From the NCBI GenBank assembly GCA_008931825.1, contig QXVZ01004759.1, positions 1 through 20,531 on the forward strand: a stretch of 20,531 nucleotides of DNA, given 5' to 3'. This document shows positions 1-9,150 of this stretch, in pieces. Within the stretch, counting starts at the first letter, position 1, and every line of letters starts with the position of its first letter. The translations under genes and the position numbers were made by a program. The stretch is from Phallusia fumigata (lineage: Eukaryota > Chordata > Ascidiacea > Phlebobranchia > Ascidiidae). Under the pieces are notes generated by a model. It made no database searches. It was not told where the DNA came from and was given only the letters and a program-made list of their open reading frames with translations.

Positions 1-386
1 AGAAAATTCCGGTTTTGGTGCGGTTTTTGTAGGAATATTCCAGTTTAAATCCTGTTTGAACCGGTTTTGGCCTCCTACCGAACCTCTCGACCGATTTAAA
101 CCGGAATCGGAAACAAAAATTTTTCACCCGATTTTCGGAAACACACCAAGGCTATAGCCTTGCTCGTTTCTCAGTTTTTGGGGGGCGAAAACTGGAAGAA
201 AATTCCGGTTTTGGTGCGGTTTTTGTAGGAATATTCCAGTTTAAAAGCGGTTTGAACCTGTTTTGGCCTCCTACCGAACCTCTCGACCGGTTTAAACCGG
301 AATCGGAAACAAAAAATTTTCACCCGATTTTCAAAAAAGGGCCAAGGCTATAGCCTTGCTCATTTTCCGGTTTTTGGGGGAGGTCA
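1..386. repeat. 196-bp tandem repeat, two copies, probably continuing left
   Basis: The sequence starting at base 1 recurs at 197 with only scattered substitutions, giving a period of 196 bp and just under two copies. Each unit is rich in CCGGTTT/AAACCGG pieces and carries a perfect 16-bp palindrome, CAAGGCTATAGCCTTG, at 147-162 and 343-358. The second copy also has the palindrome CCGGTTTAAACCGG near 287-300. Because the first copy begins at the window edge, the array probably extends further left. I see no reading frame or transposase. It could be a satellite fragment or a tandemly duplicated non-autonomous element. Confidence 0.85.
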
Positions 387-1038
387 AATAATAAAATTTT
401 AATACAACACTTTTCGAAGCCTGATAATCTTTGCGGTTTAAATCTTTTCAAATTTTCACTTTCGAGTACTTGTTTTTATAGCACGCTCAAAGCCTTAAGA
501 GATTGGAACACAGTTTGTACAAAAAAACTTTTGCAGGATTCTTTTTTCATTTCAAACTTCTTTACAACTCTCCCACCAAGTTTTGTGCAGAGAAAGTTGA
601 ACAACATTTTTAATTAACGCTGTGTGTCATTGTTCGTGAAATACAATTAAAAATTTTACCAACACACAGTTGGTAACGTTTTCATTTCTAACATAAACAT
701 AAACACAACAAATATTGTACAGTTCTGACAATTAGTAAACTTTACAAAACCAATGGAACAACATTGCGCAATAGACAATTCATCTATGATGTAAAAGATA
801 CATCCAACAAGTTATGTTAAAGAAATTTGCGCCATAAACTTCACACGAAATAACTTTGCGCCATTCGGACGTTGTGACGTCATGCTTTATGACGTAGTAG
901 ATTCAGATAATATGACATCGCTGTAAAAGGTAACGCTTAGTTTGCATCACAAACATCCAAATAAATATGATGCAAAAACCAAGGTTCCCAAAACTGTCAA
1001 AATACTTCAACATAAGAATCTATTTCAGAATTATAGAA
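387..1038. other. Non-coding stretch downstream of the minus-strand globin
   Basis: AT-rich sequence with no convincing reading frame on either strand. It follows the stop codon of the minus-strand globin and may hold its 3' UTR. The only candidate poly(A) signal I noticed on the minus strand is an ATTAAA (TTTAAT on plus near 612), which is weak. A TGACGTCA palindrome lies at 875-882. Confidence 0.5.
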
Positions 1039-3682
1039 TTAGTTCCTTCTTTGTCTAATCGCCATCATCCCTTCGTTCATTGAGTTTGTCATGGTGCTTA
1101 GGATTTGCTGGAAAGCAACGTAGGTCGCAGAGCCGAATTCGAGGTCGTATTTCTCGCACAGAACTTCCAGCACGACTGCCTCTAGTGTCTGCGGAAATGA
1201 TTGGAAAATTAGGGCAAGGTTCACGTTAATGTAAGCGGGTTGGAAGCGGGTATATGAACCAGCTTCAGGCTGTCAGCTGTTGCAAAGATAATTGTCCAAA
1301 CCTTTTGCTAACAAGTGTGTTAATTCAGAGATTTACGTTTTAAAAGATGTTCAAAGATGGTATTTCAATAACCAACTAAATTGGGATTAGAACCTGTCAC
1401 TGACCTCTGGGTCATCTTATGACTCGAGCTGGGATTAGAACCACCAACCTTACGAATACAAGGCGGTTGCACTAACCACTGGGTGATCTTAAAGGCTAAG
1501 CTGGGATTAGAACCACCAACCTTACGAATACAAGGCGGTTGCACTAACCCCTGGGTTATCTTAGAGGCCGCGCTGGGATTAGAACCACCATCCTTACGAA
1601 TGCAAGGCGGTTGCACTAACCCCTGGGTTATCTTAGAGGCCGCGCTGGGATTAGAACCACCATCCTTACGAATGCAAGGCGGTTGCACTAACCCCTGGGT
1701 TATCTTAGAGGCCGCGCTGGGATTAGAACCACCATCCTTACGAATGCAAGGCGGTTGCACTAACCCCTGGGTTATCTTAGAGGCCGCGCTGGGATTAGAA
1801 CCACCATCCTTACGAATGCAAGGCGGTTGCACTAACCCCTGGGTTATCTTAGAGGCCGCGCTGGGATTAGAACCACCATCCTTACGAATGCAAGGCGGTT
1901 GCACTAACCCCTGGGTTATCTTAGAGGCCGCGCTGGGATTAGAACCACCATCCTTACGAATGCAAGGCGGTTGCACTAACCCCTGGGTTATCTTAGAGGC
2001 CGCGCTGGGATTAGAACCACCATCCTTACGAATGCAAGGCGGTTGCACTAACCACTGGGGTATCTTAGAGGCCGAGCTGGGATTAGAACCACCAACCTTA
2101 AGAATGCAAGGCGGTTGCACTAACCACTGGGTCATCTTAGAAGCCGAGCTGGGATTAGAACCACCAACCTTACGCATACAAGGCCTTTGCACTAACCACT
2201 GGGTGATCTTAGAGGCCCCCCCCCCCCCCCCCCCCCCAACCTTACGAATGCAAGGCGGTTGCACTTACCACTGGGTCATCTTAGAAGCCGAGCTGGGATT
2301 AGAACCACCAACCTTACGAATGCAAGGCGGTTGCACTAACCACTGGGTCATCTTAGAGGCCGAGCTGGGATTAGAACCGCCAACCTTACGAATGCAAGGC
2401 GGTTGCACTAACCACTGGGTTATCTTAGAGGCCGAGCTGGGATTAGAACCGCCAACTTTACGAATACAAGGCGGTTGCACTAACCACCGGGTTATCTTAG
2501 AGGCCGATCTGGGATTCGAACCACCAACCCAACGAGTCCAAACACCAGATCGTATTCAACTTACACGTAAATGTCCAACTTCCAATCCGAGTCGTGCGTG
2601 TATTTTTCCCATCTTAACCCCAGTTTTGTAGAAAACCTCGTGGTCTTCGATCAAAGCAAACATTTCCCGCATCGCCCCCAACTGCCTGCAACCATAAAAT
2701 CGCGTTATTTGCAAGAAACCACCAATGTTAAGTAAACAACCTTCTTTAGTCTCGGTGGGACAACATGACGTCACAAATCTACTATGACATCATAACGATG
2801 ATGTTTAAAAAATTACCTCGTTTACATCACAAAACATTACGTAAATTTTCATCATCGTGGTTGTGAAATGTCAGTATGACGTCATAAACACATTGAATTA
2901 TGACGTCAACGCACGAAGTTCAAGCAATGATGACGTCACAACGATGACGTACCTGGGAATTCGGACTTGCATCTTCTTGTTTTCTTTCAGCATCGGGATT
3001 GTGATGGGGGAGAACGCGTCCTGGGGAATTCCGTAGGAAAGAAAAACTTTCCGCGAGTCGGGATTATTGTTCAACATTCTGCGATGAAAATTTTGTAATG
3101 CTTAAAACCTTTTGTTAGCATGGAAAAACGAGTTTTTTTCCTTGTAGCTGTTATAACAATTGTCTATCTATGGCCCAGTAGTTAGTGCAACCACTCTGCA
3201 TTCGCGAGGTTGGTGGTTCTAATCCCAGCTTGGCCTAAAAACGTGCTTTCTTGATGAGGTTTTATATACCGTAAGCGTACGGAAGTTGTTGAACTGTATT
3301 GGCGCAGCTGTCGGATTCACAGTGGTGCCTAGCGTGAATGAACCACCGACCAACTGAACGTAATACTTTAACCGATGCGATACATTAAATAGTTGTTACC
3401 TTAATCACAAACTCAGTCATGCTGTTAACACGTTACTGCACAAACTATTGTTACGTCACTGCACAATCTATTATTACGTCACTGTACCACGCTTGTAGAG
3501 TCATTTACGTGTCCACCAAATGGGTTTAGGAAGTTTGTTTTAAAATCTTAAGATGAGAGAGAGCAGTATTACCTTTCAAATATCACCAAACCGAATTCGT
3601 CTTTGTAATCCTGGTTGCTTGTTCCGAAAGTGTCACCGACGATTCGAAGAACGGCATCTGTGTCAGATTTCGACATTCCCAT
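1039..3682 (-). CDS. Globin, four exons, atypical distal haem pocket
   Basis: A predicted haem-binding globin of 168 residues. Exons, read on the minus strand, are 3682-3573, 3078-2953, 2685-2565 and 1188-1039 (TAA stop). Introns are GT-AG: phase 2 at B12, phase 2 in the E helix, phase 0 at G7; B12.2 and G7.0 are the classical globin intron positions. Exon 2 has the C/CD motif PDSRKVF, giving Pro C2 and Phe CD1. Exon 3 has MGKIHARLG, giving proximal His F8. Counting back 32 residues from F8, the spacing known in neuroglobin and cytoglobin, puts Arg at E7, with Pro at E9 and Gln at E11, instead of the usual His E7 and aliphatic E11. Trp A12 is absent. Exons 2 and 3 match the plus-strand globin at 11407-13384 in length, so the alignment needs no gap. 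The start is the first in-frame ATG (3682); a second ATG at 3676 gives 166 residues. Globin identity is firm. Oxygen binding is uncertain because of the pocket changes. Intron 3 carries a 72-bp tandem array. Confidence 0.88.
1381..2536 (-). repeat. 72-bp tandem array derived from a tRNA-like SINE head, in globin intron 3
   Basis: About 15.5 head-to-tail copies. The marker CTGGGATT begins at 1429 and recurs every 72 bp (1501, 1573 and so on to 2509); one occurrence, at 2221, is lost to a C run. Read on the minus strand, which is the sense of the globin gene, each unit has AGTGGTTAGTGC (tRNA D-loop/box A-like) followed about 36 nt later by GGTTCTAATCCC (T-loop/box B-like). Copies from 1573 to about 2060 are virtually identical, and copies on both flanks are more varied. 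The last copy at 2509 keeps the canonical box B core GGTTCGAATCC. The closest single relative is the SINE-like piece at 3165-3240. Because 72 is divisible by 3, long frames stay open on both strands; these are by-products of the repeat, not proteins. Confidence 0.95.
2216..2237. repeat. 22-nt C homopolymer replacing part of one array copy
   Basis: A run of 22 C residues sits in the array copy expected to start at 2221. It replaces the segment from the end of the GAGGCC motif to just before AACCTTACG, including the whole box-B-like core. The spacing from the marker at 2149 to the next at 2293 is exactly 144 bp, so the 72-bp register is unchanged. It could be a real homopolymer expansion balanced by loss, or a sequencing or assembly artefact in a hard repeat. 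Confidence 0.9.
2766..2938. promoter_or_regulatory. Cluster of four TGACGTCA palindromes in globin intron 2
   Basis: Perfect TGACGTCA octamers lie at 2766-2773, 2877-2884, 2901-2908 and 2931-2938, all within intron 2 (2952-2686) of the minus-strand globin. The octamer is the consensus CREB/ATF binding site. Whether these sites are bound is unknown. The same octamer is common elsewhere in the window, so it may instead be part of a dispersed repeat or a genome-wide bias. Confidence 0.35.
3165..3240 (+). mobile_element. tRNA-derived SINE head in globin intron 1
   Basis: The segment has a box A-like TGGCCCAGTAGTTAG and a box B-like GGTTCTAATCC in tRNA spacing. It aligns with the 72-bp array monomer, read on the minus strand, with about 7 differences in about 62 positions. 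It lies antisense to the globin gene, about 600 bp from the array. The body of the element may continue to about 3370, but I cannot fix its end. The arms no longer pair well enough for a working tRNA. Confidence 0.75.
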
Positions 3683-3743
3683 CTTGCTATGTTTAAACCT
3701 GTTCACACAGATGACAAACACAGTGTTAGCCACCAAAAGCAAC

Positions 3744-3750
3744 AAATATA
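3744..3750 (-). promoter_or_regulatory. Possible TATA box of the minus-strand globin
   Basis: TATATTT on the minus strand, about 62-68 bp upstream of the ATG at 3682, would place transcription start near 3720 with a short 5' leader. An AG preceded by a modest pyrimidine stretch (…TGAACAG, about 20 bases upstream of the ATG) could instead be a splice or trans-splice acceptor. Sequence alone does not decide between these. Confidence 0.25.
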
Positions 3751-3910
3751 ATGTTGTTTTAGCTGAAGATTTACATGAGTTTTTCAACGATAAGTCATCC
3801 TATTAGCTGGTGATCAGTTTGCCTAAGGCCAGTAGGATATTTCATGTATTGCTTTCACATTATTCTCTCCCTCTAGCCCCTAATTAAACTCTAATGTCTT
3901 CGTACACCCT

Positions 3911-4132
3911 TTATTCTGCGTTCTTTGTTATCACAAATACCAGGTAATTTGCCTTTTCTACTCCTGTATGTGGGCAATTCTTACACACTTTCCCTTTACT
4001 GGAATCCACCTCCCAAATTTCAACATTTTTGTTGGCACAAGTCAAATAATTGTCAACCTTGCTTTGGTCGTCGTAAGGAAGATTGGCAATGATCGGAACC
4101 AAATCTCTCTTGTTATATTTTAGTTGCAACAA
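3911..4132 (-). CDS. Doubtful terminal exon of an unrecognised protein
   Basis: An open frame on the minus strand ends in TAA at 3911 and has an ordinary protein-like composition, with three cysteines (LTCANK and VCKNCPH) and a hydrophobic YLVFVI near its end. Another open stretch in the same frame lies just upstream at 4411-4175, closed by TGA, with a further in-frame TAG before 4132. No strong GT-AG pair joins them. No family is recognised. It may be the last exon of a small gene, a pseudogene or chance. Confidence 0.2.
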   Translation of the reverse strand: MLQLKYNKRDLVPIIANLPYDDQSKVDNYLTCANKNVEIWEVDSSKGKVCKNCPHTGVEKANYLVFVITKNAE

Positions 4133-4436
4133 ATTTAGTGATATATGTAACTAGGTTACGAAGACTCGGTAAAATCACACAAACGTTTCTGAATAACACG
4201 TATAGTGTGATAACAAGCAACTGTACTGAGGCACTCTCGAATAAACGACAATAAAAAACCCTCGCGTAAATTCAGCGTACACGGAGAAATATTGTTTTGC
4301 ATCTAAACCCTGCACCTCGTCAGATTTACAAAACACAAAGCTTGATTTTTGTCGGGAAGTGATTGACAGGTAATTGGGCATTTCCACGCGGAACTCAAGT
4401 GATGAAAACAAACTGACAACAAAAACATTTAATATT

Positions 4437-4756
4437 TATGCATGTACAGCTTTGCACACAAAAGCCGGTTTCCTAACCAGCTTCGCGCATTCAACCATAG
4501 CGCTTGTTAAACGCACGACTTGACACGCTTAAAGCGGGTTTCTTAACGAGCTTCGTGCAGTCAACCATATCGCTTTTCACATACACAACTTTGCACGCTT
4601 AAAGCGGGTTTCCTAACGAGCTTCGTGCAGTCAACCAAAGCGCTTGTTACATGCACGACTTTGCACGCTTGAAGCGGGTTTCTTAACGAGCTTAATGAAG
4701 TCAACCTCAACGCTTGTTTCATGCACGACTTTGCACGCTTAAAGCGTGTTTTCGTT
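4437..4756 (+). repeat. 70-bp tandem repeat array, about 4.5 copies
   Basis: The motif GCGGGTTTCYTAACGAGCTT and its variants recurs at 4464, 4534, 4604, 4674 and 4744, an exact 70-bp period. The unit contains two short hairpin-like pieces: ACGAGCTTCGT and CGCTTAAAGCG. The same family appears reversed at 8945-9150, as one copy at 13469-13545 and as a fragment at 19411-19423. No box A/box B pair is convincing, so it is probably unrelated to the 72-bp array. Confidence 0.9.
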
Positions 4757-6555
4757 GTTTGCGAAACCAACTTCTCACTATTCAGTTACTTCACAAAACA
4801 ATACGACATTAGTCAAACACGACTTGATACGACAAAACCAGCCTTACATTGCAAAACGTCGCCAAAACTACATTGGACTTTACAACTTCCTTTAGTGAAA
4901 ACATGAGACCACAGAGTCCAACACAAACACGTCTGTTTCTAAAGTCCAGTGTCCGCATTTGTTATCAAAGTGCTTGTATGTAAATAACAAATGTCCGACG
5001 TTCTCGAGAAACTTACACAAACACACTTTACATTCAAATCTTCACCGGTTCATGCAAAGTAATTTCTCGAAAAACTTTAAATTCCCGCAAAGAGAAAAGG
5101 CACGTTCCAAAAATAACTGAAACAGCTCACGTCCTTATTTCGCAAAGTAAAATTCCACAATTTACTTTCTGTAGTGGAACGACTGCAGAGAAAATCTAGT
5201 TTAATTTTGAGACGTTAAAACCACAACATCTTTTGGGAACTGATGCTCTCAACATGCAAAATACAAGTTTCTTAGAACATGTTCGGCTATATATGTTGCG
5301 AAAACGTTTTTGTGCCTTAAGGGCTTTGTGATCCAAATGTAAACTCAGCTGTATATTTTTTAAAAATTCAGTTGGCTTTCACAGGTGCGTGTACAATTAA
5401 AAAAAGTAGAAATAGCTGACCACTCTTTCTTACAAATTTAACAACAGCAGAATAGTTTTTTGTAGAAAGGACTTTCCTGAAATTAAGGGGTCCATAAATT
5501 GTGGGTTGCGTGAATTTCAAAAATAACGATGCATTTTTGAAAATTTTTTGACGCATGCAAATAAATTGGATCTATAACATACACAGGTTGCACTGCTCGT
5601 ATTTATTGACTGCTAGTACTTGCTTAAATCACCGGGGTAGTGAAAGTAGATTTCACTCATTTTACATTAGAACCTGCTGGTTGTTAAATTGTACTATCTT
5701 GTGTCATTACGTATTCTGACACTAATGACAATAACCTTAACTCTGTCATTTGGGCATCTGTTGTTACCCCAAAAATTTAATATTTTGACAAAACTACACA
5801 GATTAGTTATTACCCTGGTCTTAAACATTGGTAGTTTTTCCGTATATTCCATCACTACCAACCCAATTTACCAGGTTTATAACAAAACTGGTCGAAGGTG
5901 TAACAAATAGATAATCGCAAATCAGTATTTAATGCCCTTTTCTTCTGTGCCTTTGTTTTCAGCAAAATTTTCGCAGTTTTAGAGACGCTAATCGAAAACA
6001 CCTTTTCCTTTTTCCTTCTATTTCTGAACAAAAACTTCGAAAGGTTAAACAGATTACTTTGATACAGAAGTTGGAAAATAGTGCGATAATGCGAATTTGA
6101 AATCGTCAAAAAGTTCCTGCTGTTTATCCGGAAAGTTTAGCACAAAGCTTTGCGTGCGCGCAACACACAACACGCTTTGTGACGTCACAAACAGTTATGA
6201 AGTCAAAATTAGCACGTTTACCGGAAGTGACGTTGTTTGTCGCAATGATGTGCTGTGATACGGTATGAAGTTTGACAAAGCAATTTACCTCTTAATTGGA
6301 CTGTAAACGTCGCTCCCAACAAATTACAATATTGATGAAGATTCGTTGGTAAACAACTGTTAGACGCTGTCAAATGAAAGCTTAGTTTGTTTTGCAAAAT
6401 CACATCAACTTAGCTGCTATATAAACTGCACAGTGCTAACACCGCTGTTGCAGATGAAACCAAACCCCAATAACATTTCCAACACTTTATTTAAATATGT
6501 TTTAACTCTGCGTTACTCAACAAGTTTAAAATAGTATTTAACAGGTTTGAACGTC
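4757..6555. other. Intergenic, no supported gene
   Basis: AT-rich sequence with only short open frames that lack recognisable motifs or convincing splice sites. A TGACGTCA palindrome lies at 6180-6187. A TATATAAA string near 6418-6425 resembles a TATA box, but nothing downstream looks like a gene. Confidence 0.5.
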
Positions 6556-6604
6556 TTGATCAACAGCAACACATAGCGGCGTACCTAGCACCTGTCATTA
6601 CAAT
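6556..6604 (+). repeat. 49-bp dispersed direct repeat, copy 1
   Basis: It matches 6850-6898 with about 6 differences in 49 positions, including the shared core AACAGCAACACATAGCGGCG. The copies are in the same orientation 294 bp apart. This may be part of a dispersed element family; no ends or target duplications are clear. Confidence 0.75.
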
Positions 6605-6849
6605 CAATTTGTAACATTGAGCTAAACAACATGCAAGTGTCGGCCTTACATAACACAACAGCATGACTCTTATTCAAGATCTCAGCAATTCATTTTGACT
6701 CGAGAATCTTAGCGAGTCTTTCCCGTATCCTGTCTACAAAGACATAAGTTTACTGGGATCCACCGAAATCATTATCTAATAATACAAAGGAATTCACCAA
6801 CCTTACAACATATCCAACTTATATTTAAAATCATAAGATAATAATGTAT

Positions 6850-6898
6850 TTGATGAACAGCAACACATAGCGGCGCACCCAGCACCTGACATTGTAAT
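6850..6898 (+). repeat. 49-bp dispersed direct repeat, copy 2
   Basis: Direct-orientation partner of 6556-6604, about 88 percent identical and the same length. The 245 bp between the two copies is unique at this scale. Confidence 0.75.
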
Positions 6899-7261
6899 GT
6901 ACATCAGCAACCTGGCATTGTTTGCCTACATTGTAAATCGTGAAAATAGTGGGAGGGGCCAAGTATTTCCGAATTAGTAATCTAGGAAGGAAAGTGTGAC
7001 GTATGTATGACGTCATGCAATTTACCAACCCCGCGTTTTTGTCCTTACGTCAGAAGCGCTTGAGTTTTAAAAAAGGCTGAGTCATGGTGCAGAAATACGA
7101 CAGAGATGGAATTTTCGACGTCATTTTTTAACGGGGATTTTTTTCTTTAATCCGGCTTGTCTGCTTGTGCATTGTTACATCACAATGAGAAAATTGAATT
7201 GTTTATTATTTTGGTGGAATAAACGAAGAAGAGAAAACCTTCAACAAATCCTGGCAATAGT

Positions 7262-7300
7262 CGCAAGTACTGAGGTTAAGGGATCGAATCAGGGCGAGGG
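7262..7300 (+). mobile_element. Decayed tRNA-like 3' half, SINE relic
   Basis: A segment reading TCGCAAGTACTGAGGTTAAGG followed by GATCGAATCAGG resembles the anticodon-arm and T-arm part of a tRNA-derived SINE, with a degenerate box B. It lies about 130 bp before a better preserved element in the same orientation. Confidence 0.35.
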
Positions 7301-7394
7301 TAACATAACTTAACACGCAGAGGAATTTATACCAAGTTTGTATAAAGTGGGAAATTGCTAAGCAGGTTAGACACTCAAAATTTACATCATATTT

Positions 7395-7680
7395 GTGATG
7401 GCCGAGTGGTTAGCGCGACTGCCTTGTGGTCGCAAGGTTGTGGGTTCTAATCCTGTCAAATTTAAGGTCACCAACTTCAAAAATATACATCATCCAAAGG
7501 AACTGCAATGAGGCAGGTAGCTCGACGGTGGACTCATTATGAACGTATAACGCATTCAGGCGTTGTGCCGCCCACCGAGGATAAAAATGCTTAAACCAAC
7601 GAAGAAACTTGTCCTGAGGCAGTTCATGTGTTTTACAAAAGGATTTATTATTCTCAATGACGAAGCGGGACCAGGTCAAT
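7395..7680 (+). mobile_element. tRNA-derived SINE with body
   Basis: The head (7399-7457) carries TGGCCGAGTGGTTAGCGC (box A-like, similar to Ser/Leu tRNAs) and GGTTCTAATCC (box B-like), with a CCTTG…CAAGG anticodon-type stem between. The body includes GGTAGCTCGACGGTGGACTC and a GGCGTTGTGCC…GATAAAAATG stretch, which is also found in degraded form at about 14110-14205. That shared body marks it as a dispersed element. Composite tRNA-related SINEs are known in Ciona. The right end is approximate, and acceptor-stem pairing is lost. Confidence 0.7.
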
Positions 7681-7896
7681 CAAGCGTGACAACGGAATTT
7701 TTTTAATCGAATTGCGCGCTAAAAATGTGCAATCATGCGTTGCAGATGCATTTGGTAATCGACCGCTAACTGGATAAAAACTGCGTTTAGCCGTGCGGCG
7801 AAAAAACTCTTCTTCACATGGGAGTAGACCAAGCGGCTCATTTGTGAAACATTTGTGAAACGGGGTTTTGCAGAAAAGAAACATCAGTAAGAAAAT

Positions 7897-7987
7897 ATGC
7901 CTGTTGGGGCTGCGGCGGAAGGGGTAACTGCCCCAGCTACCCATGCCTGTTGGGGGCTGCAGCGGAAGGGGTAACTGCCCCAGCTAC
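7897..7987 (+). repeat. 44/45-bp tandem duplication
   Basis: 7897-7940 and 7943-7987 are near-identical: GCCTGTTGGGG…CTGC, then GCGGAAGGGGTAACTGCCCC and AGCTAC. They differ by one inserted G and one substitution. The GC content is much higher than in the surroundings, and GGGGTAACTGCCCC can form a short hairpin. No gene is evident. Confidence 0.85.
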
Positions 7988-8944
7988 GAACTCCTAAGAG
8001 GCGAGATGGTTTTTCTTGAAAAGGAGAAAAATATGTTTTGTACCAGTTGGTATGGTCAGTGATAATGGTGCAGTTATCGAAGGCCACAAATCATTGTGAA
8101 AAAGTTTGTTAGAATTTACTGATTGTGGACAGGCAGTGCTGACGGGGAACAGCGGAATAACTATTTGATCCAAAGCAAAAAAAGTTTTGGGAAACTCTGC
8201 TTTGGCGTAACAAAGGTTTCTAACCAGGGGGTTAGCCGTCACCCTCAAGGGATACAAGATCTGTTTTTAAGGGTACGTGAATACTTGGGTCAATTATGTA
8301 GATACTGCATTACATCTGTAAAATCCAAACAAAAAATGTTTGTTATTTAAACGTGCGAACAATAATTACCTGAAATTACAGCAAGGGCTTCGAGAAACAA
8401 ACAATGAATAAGCTGACCAACATTGACAAGATAAAAGAATCACTTACGGTTTAAACCTTTTAATTTGTTTGGCCAAATAACTTGAAACAATCTGATGCAG
8501 AACAAGTTAATATTTTGAGAATCCATTTTACATTAAAATTCGATTCCAACAAATAATACTGTAAGGCAGCTGAATCAAATCTCATAAAACTAAAATAATA
8601 AGTTTCTGAAATTTCTAAAACGCAATAAAAATATTTTTGCTCCAAATCCTACAGCACAAGCTGTTTGGGCAAATAGATGCTATTACGTGAAGTAAAAATC
8701 CCCCCCAACGATAATTTGGCCAATGCATTGGCAATTTAGTAATTTAGTGGTCATGAAATTGAATAATCACTTCATGGTCTTTGCAGGTTGTTTTGTGAGA
8801 ATATTAGGTCGGTCTGGATCTACTTTATTAACGCGTTGTTTGATTTTTTAATCATCGAATTTAACACTTGTTAAAATCCCCCATTTGAGGTATCACCAAA
8901 AAAAGTTGGCAAAAATCTCTGCTGAAAAAATGACGTTCTACGAG
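7988..8944. other. Intergenic, no supported gene
   Basis: AT-rich DNA with only short frames and no recognised motif. A run of six C residues lies near 8701. No promoter, RNA gene or repeat beyond the flanking ones could be supported. Confidence 0.5.
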
Positions 8945-9150
8945 TGGTATAACGGTTGACTGCACGAAGCTCGTTAGGAAACCTGCTTAAGTGTGCAAAG
9001 TCGTGCATGTAACAAACGCTATGGTTGACTGAACGAAGCTCGTTAGGAAACCCGCTTTAAGCGTGCAGAGTCGTGCATGTAACAAGCGCTATGGTTGACT
9101 GCACGAAGCTCGTTAGTAAACCCCCAAAGTCGTGCATGTAACTATACAAC
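8945..9150 (-). repeat. 70-bp tandem repeat array, inverted relative to 4437-4756
   Basis: GTTGACTG[C/A]ACGAAGCTCGTTAG recurs at 8955, 9024 and 9094, with periods of 69 and 70 bp. The third copy lacks the CTTTAAGCGTGC segment. It is the reverse complement of the 4437-4756 family. The left boundary carries GAGTGGTATAACG, which looks slightly tRNA-like but has no box B partner. Confidence 0.88.

Noticed and set aside
1381..2536. A CRISPR array
   Set aside because: The repeats are directly contiguous 72-bp units without unique spacers, and the context is a eukaryotic intron.
1365..2631. Long open reading frames of about 300 and 380 codons on both strands with a 24-residue repeat
   Set aside because: They follow from a 72-bp (24-codon) non-coding repeat without stops in these frames. 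They are open on both strands at once, lie inside a globin intron and carry box-B-like motifs.
3683..3787. A hydrophobic N-terminal extension resembling a signal peptide on the minus-strand globin
   Set aside because: The extension starts at TTG, and no in-frame ATG precedes 3682. The globin fold accounts for the protein from 3682 on.
7399..7457. A functional tRNA gene
   Set aside because: Box A and B are good, but acceptor and T stems do not pair well, and the head is followed by a body shared with another copy near 14.1 kb, so it is a SINE.
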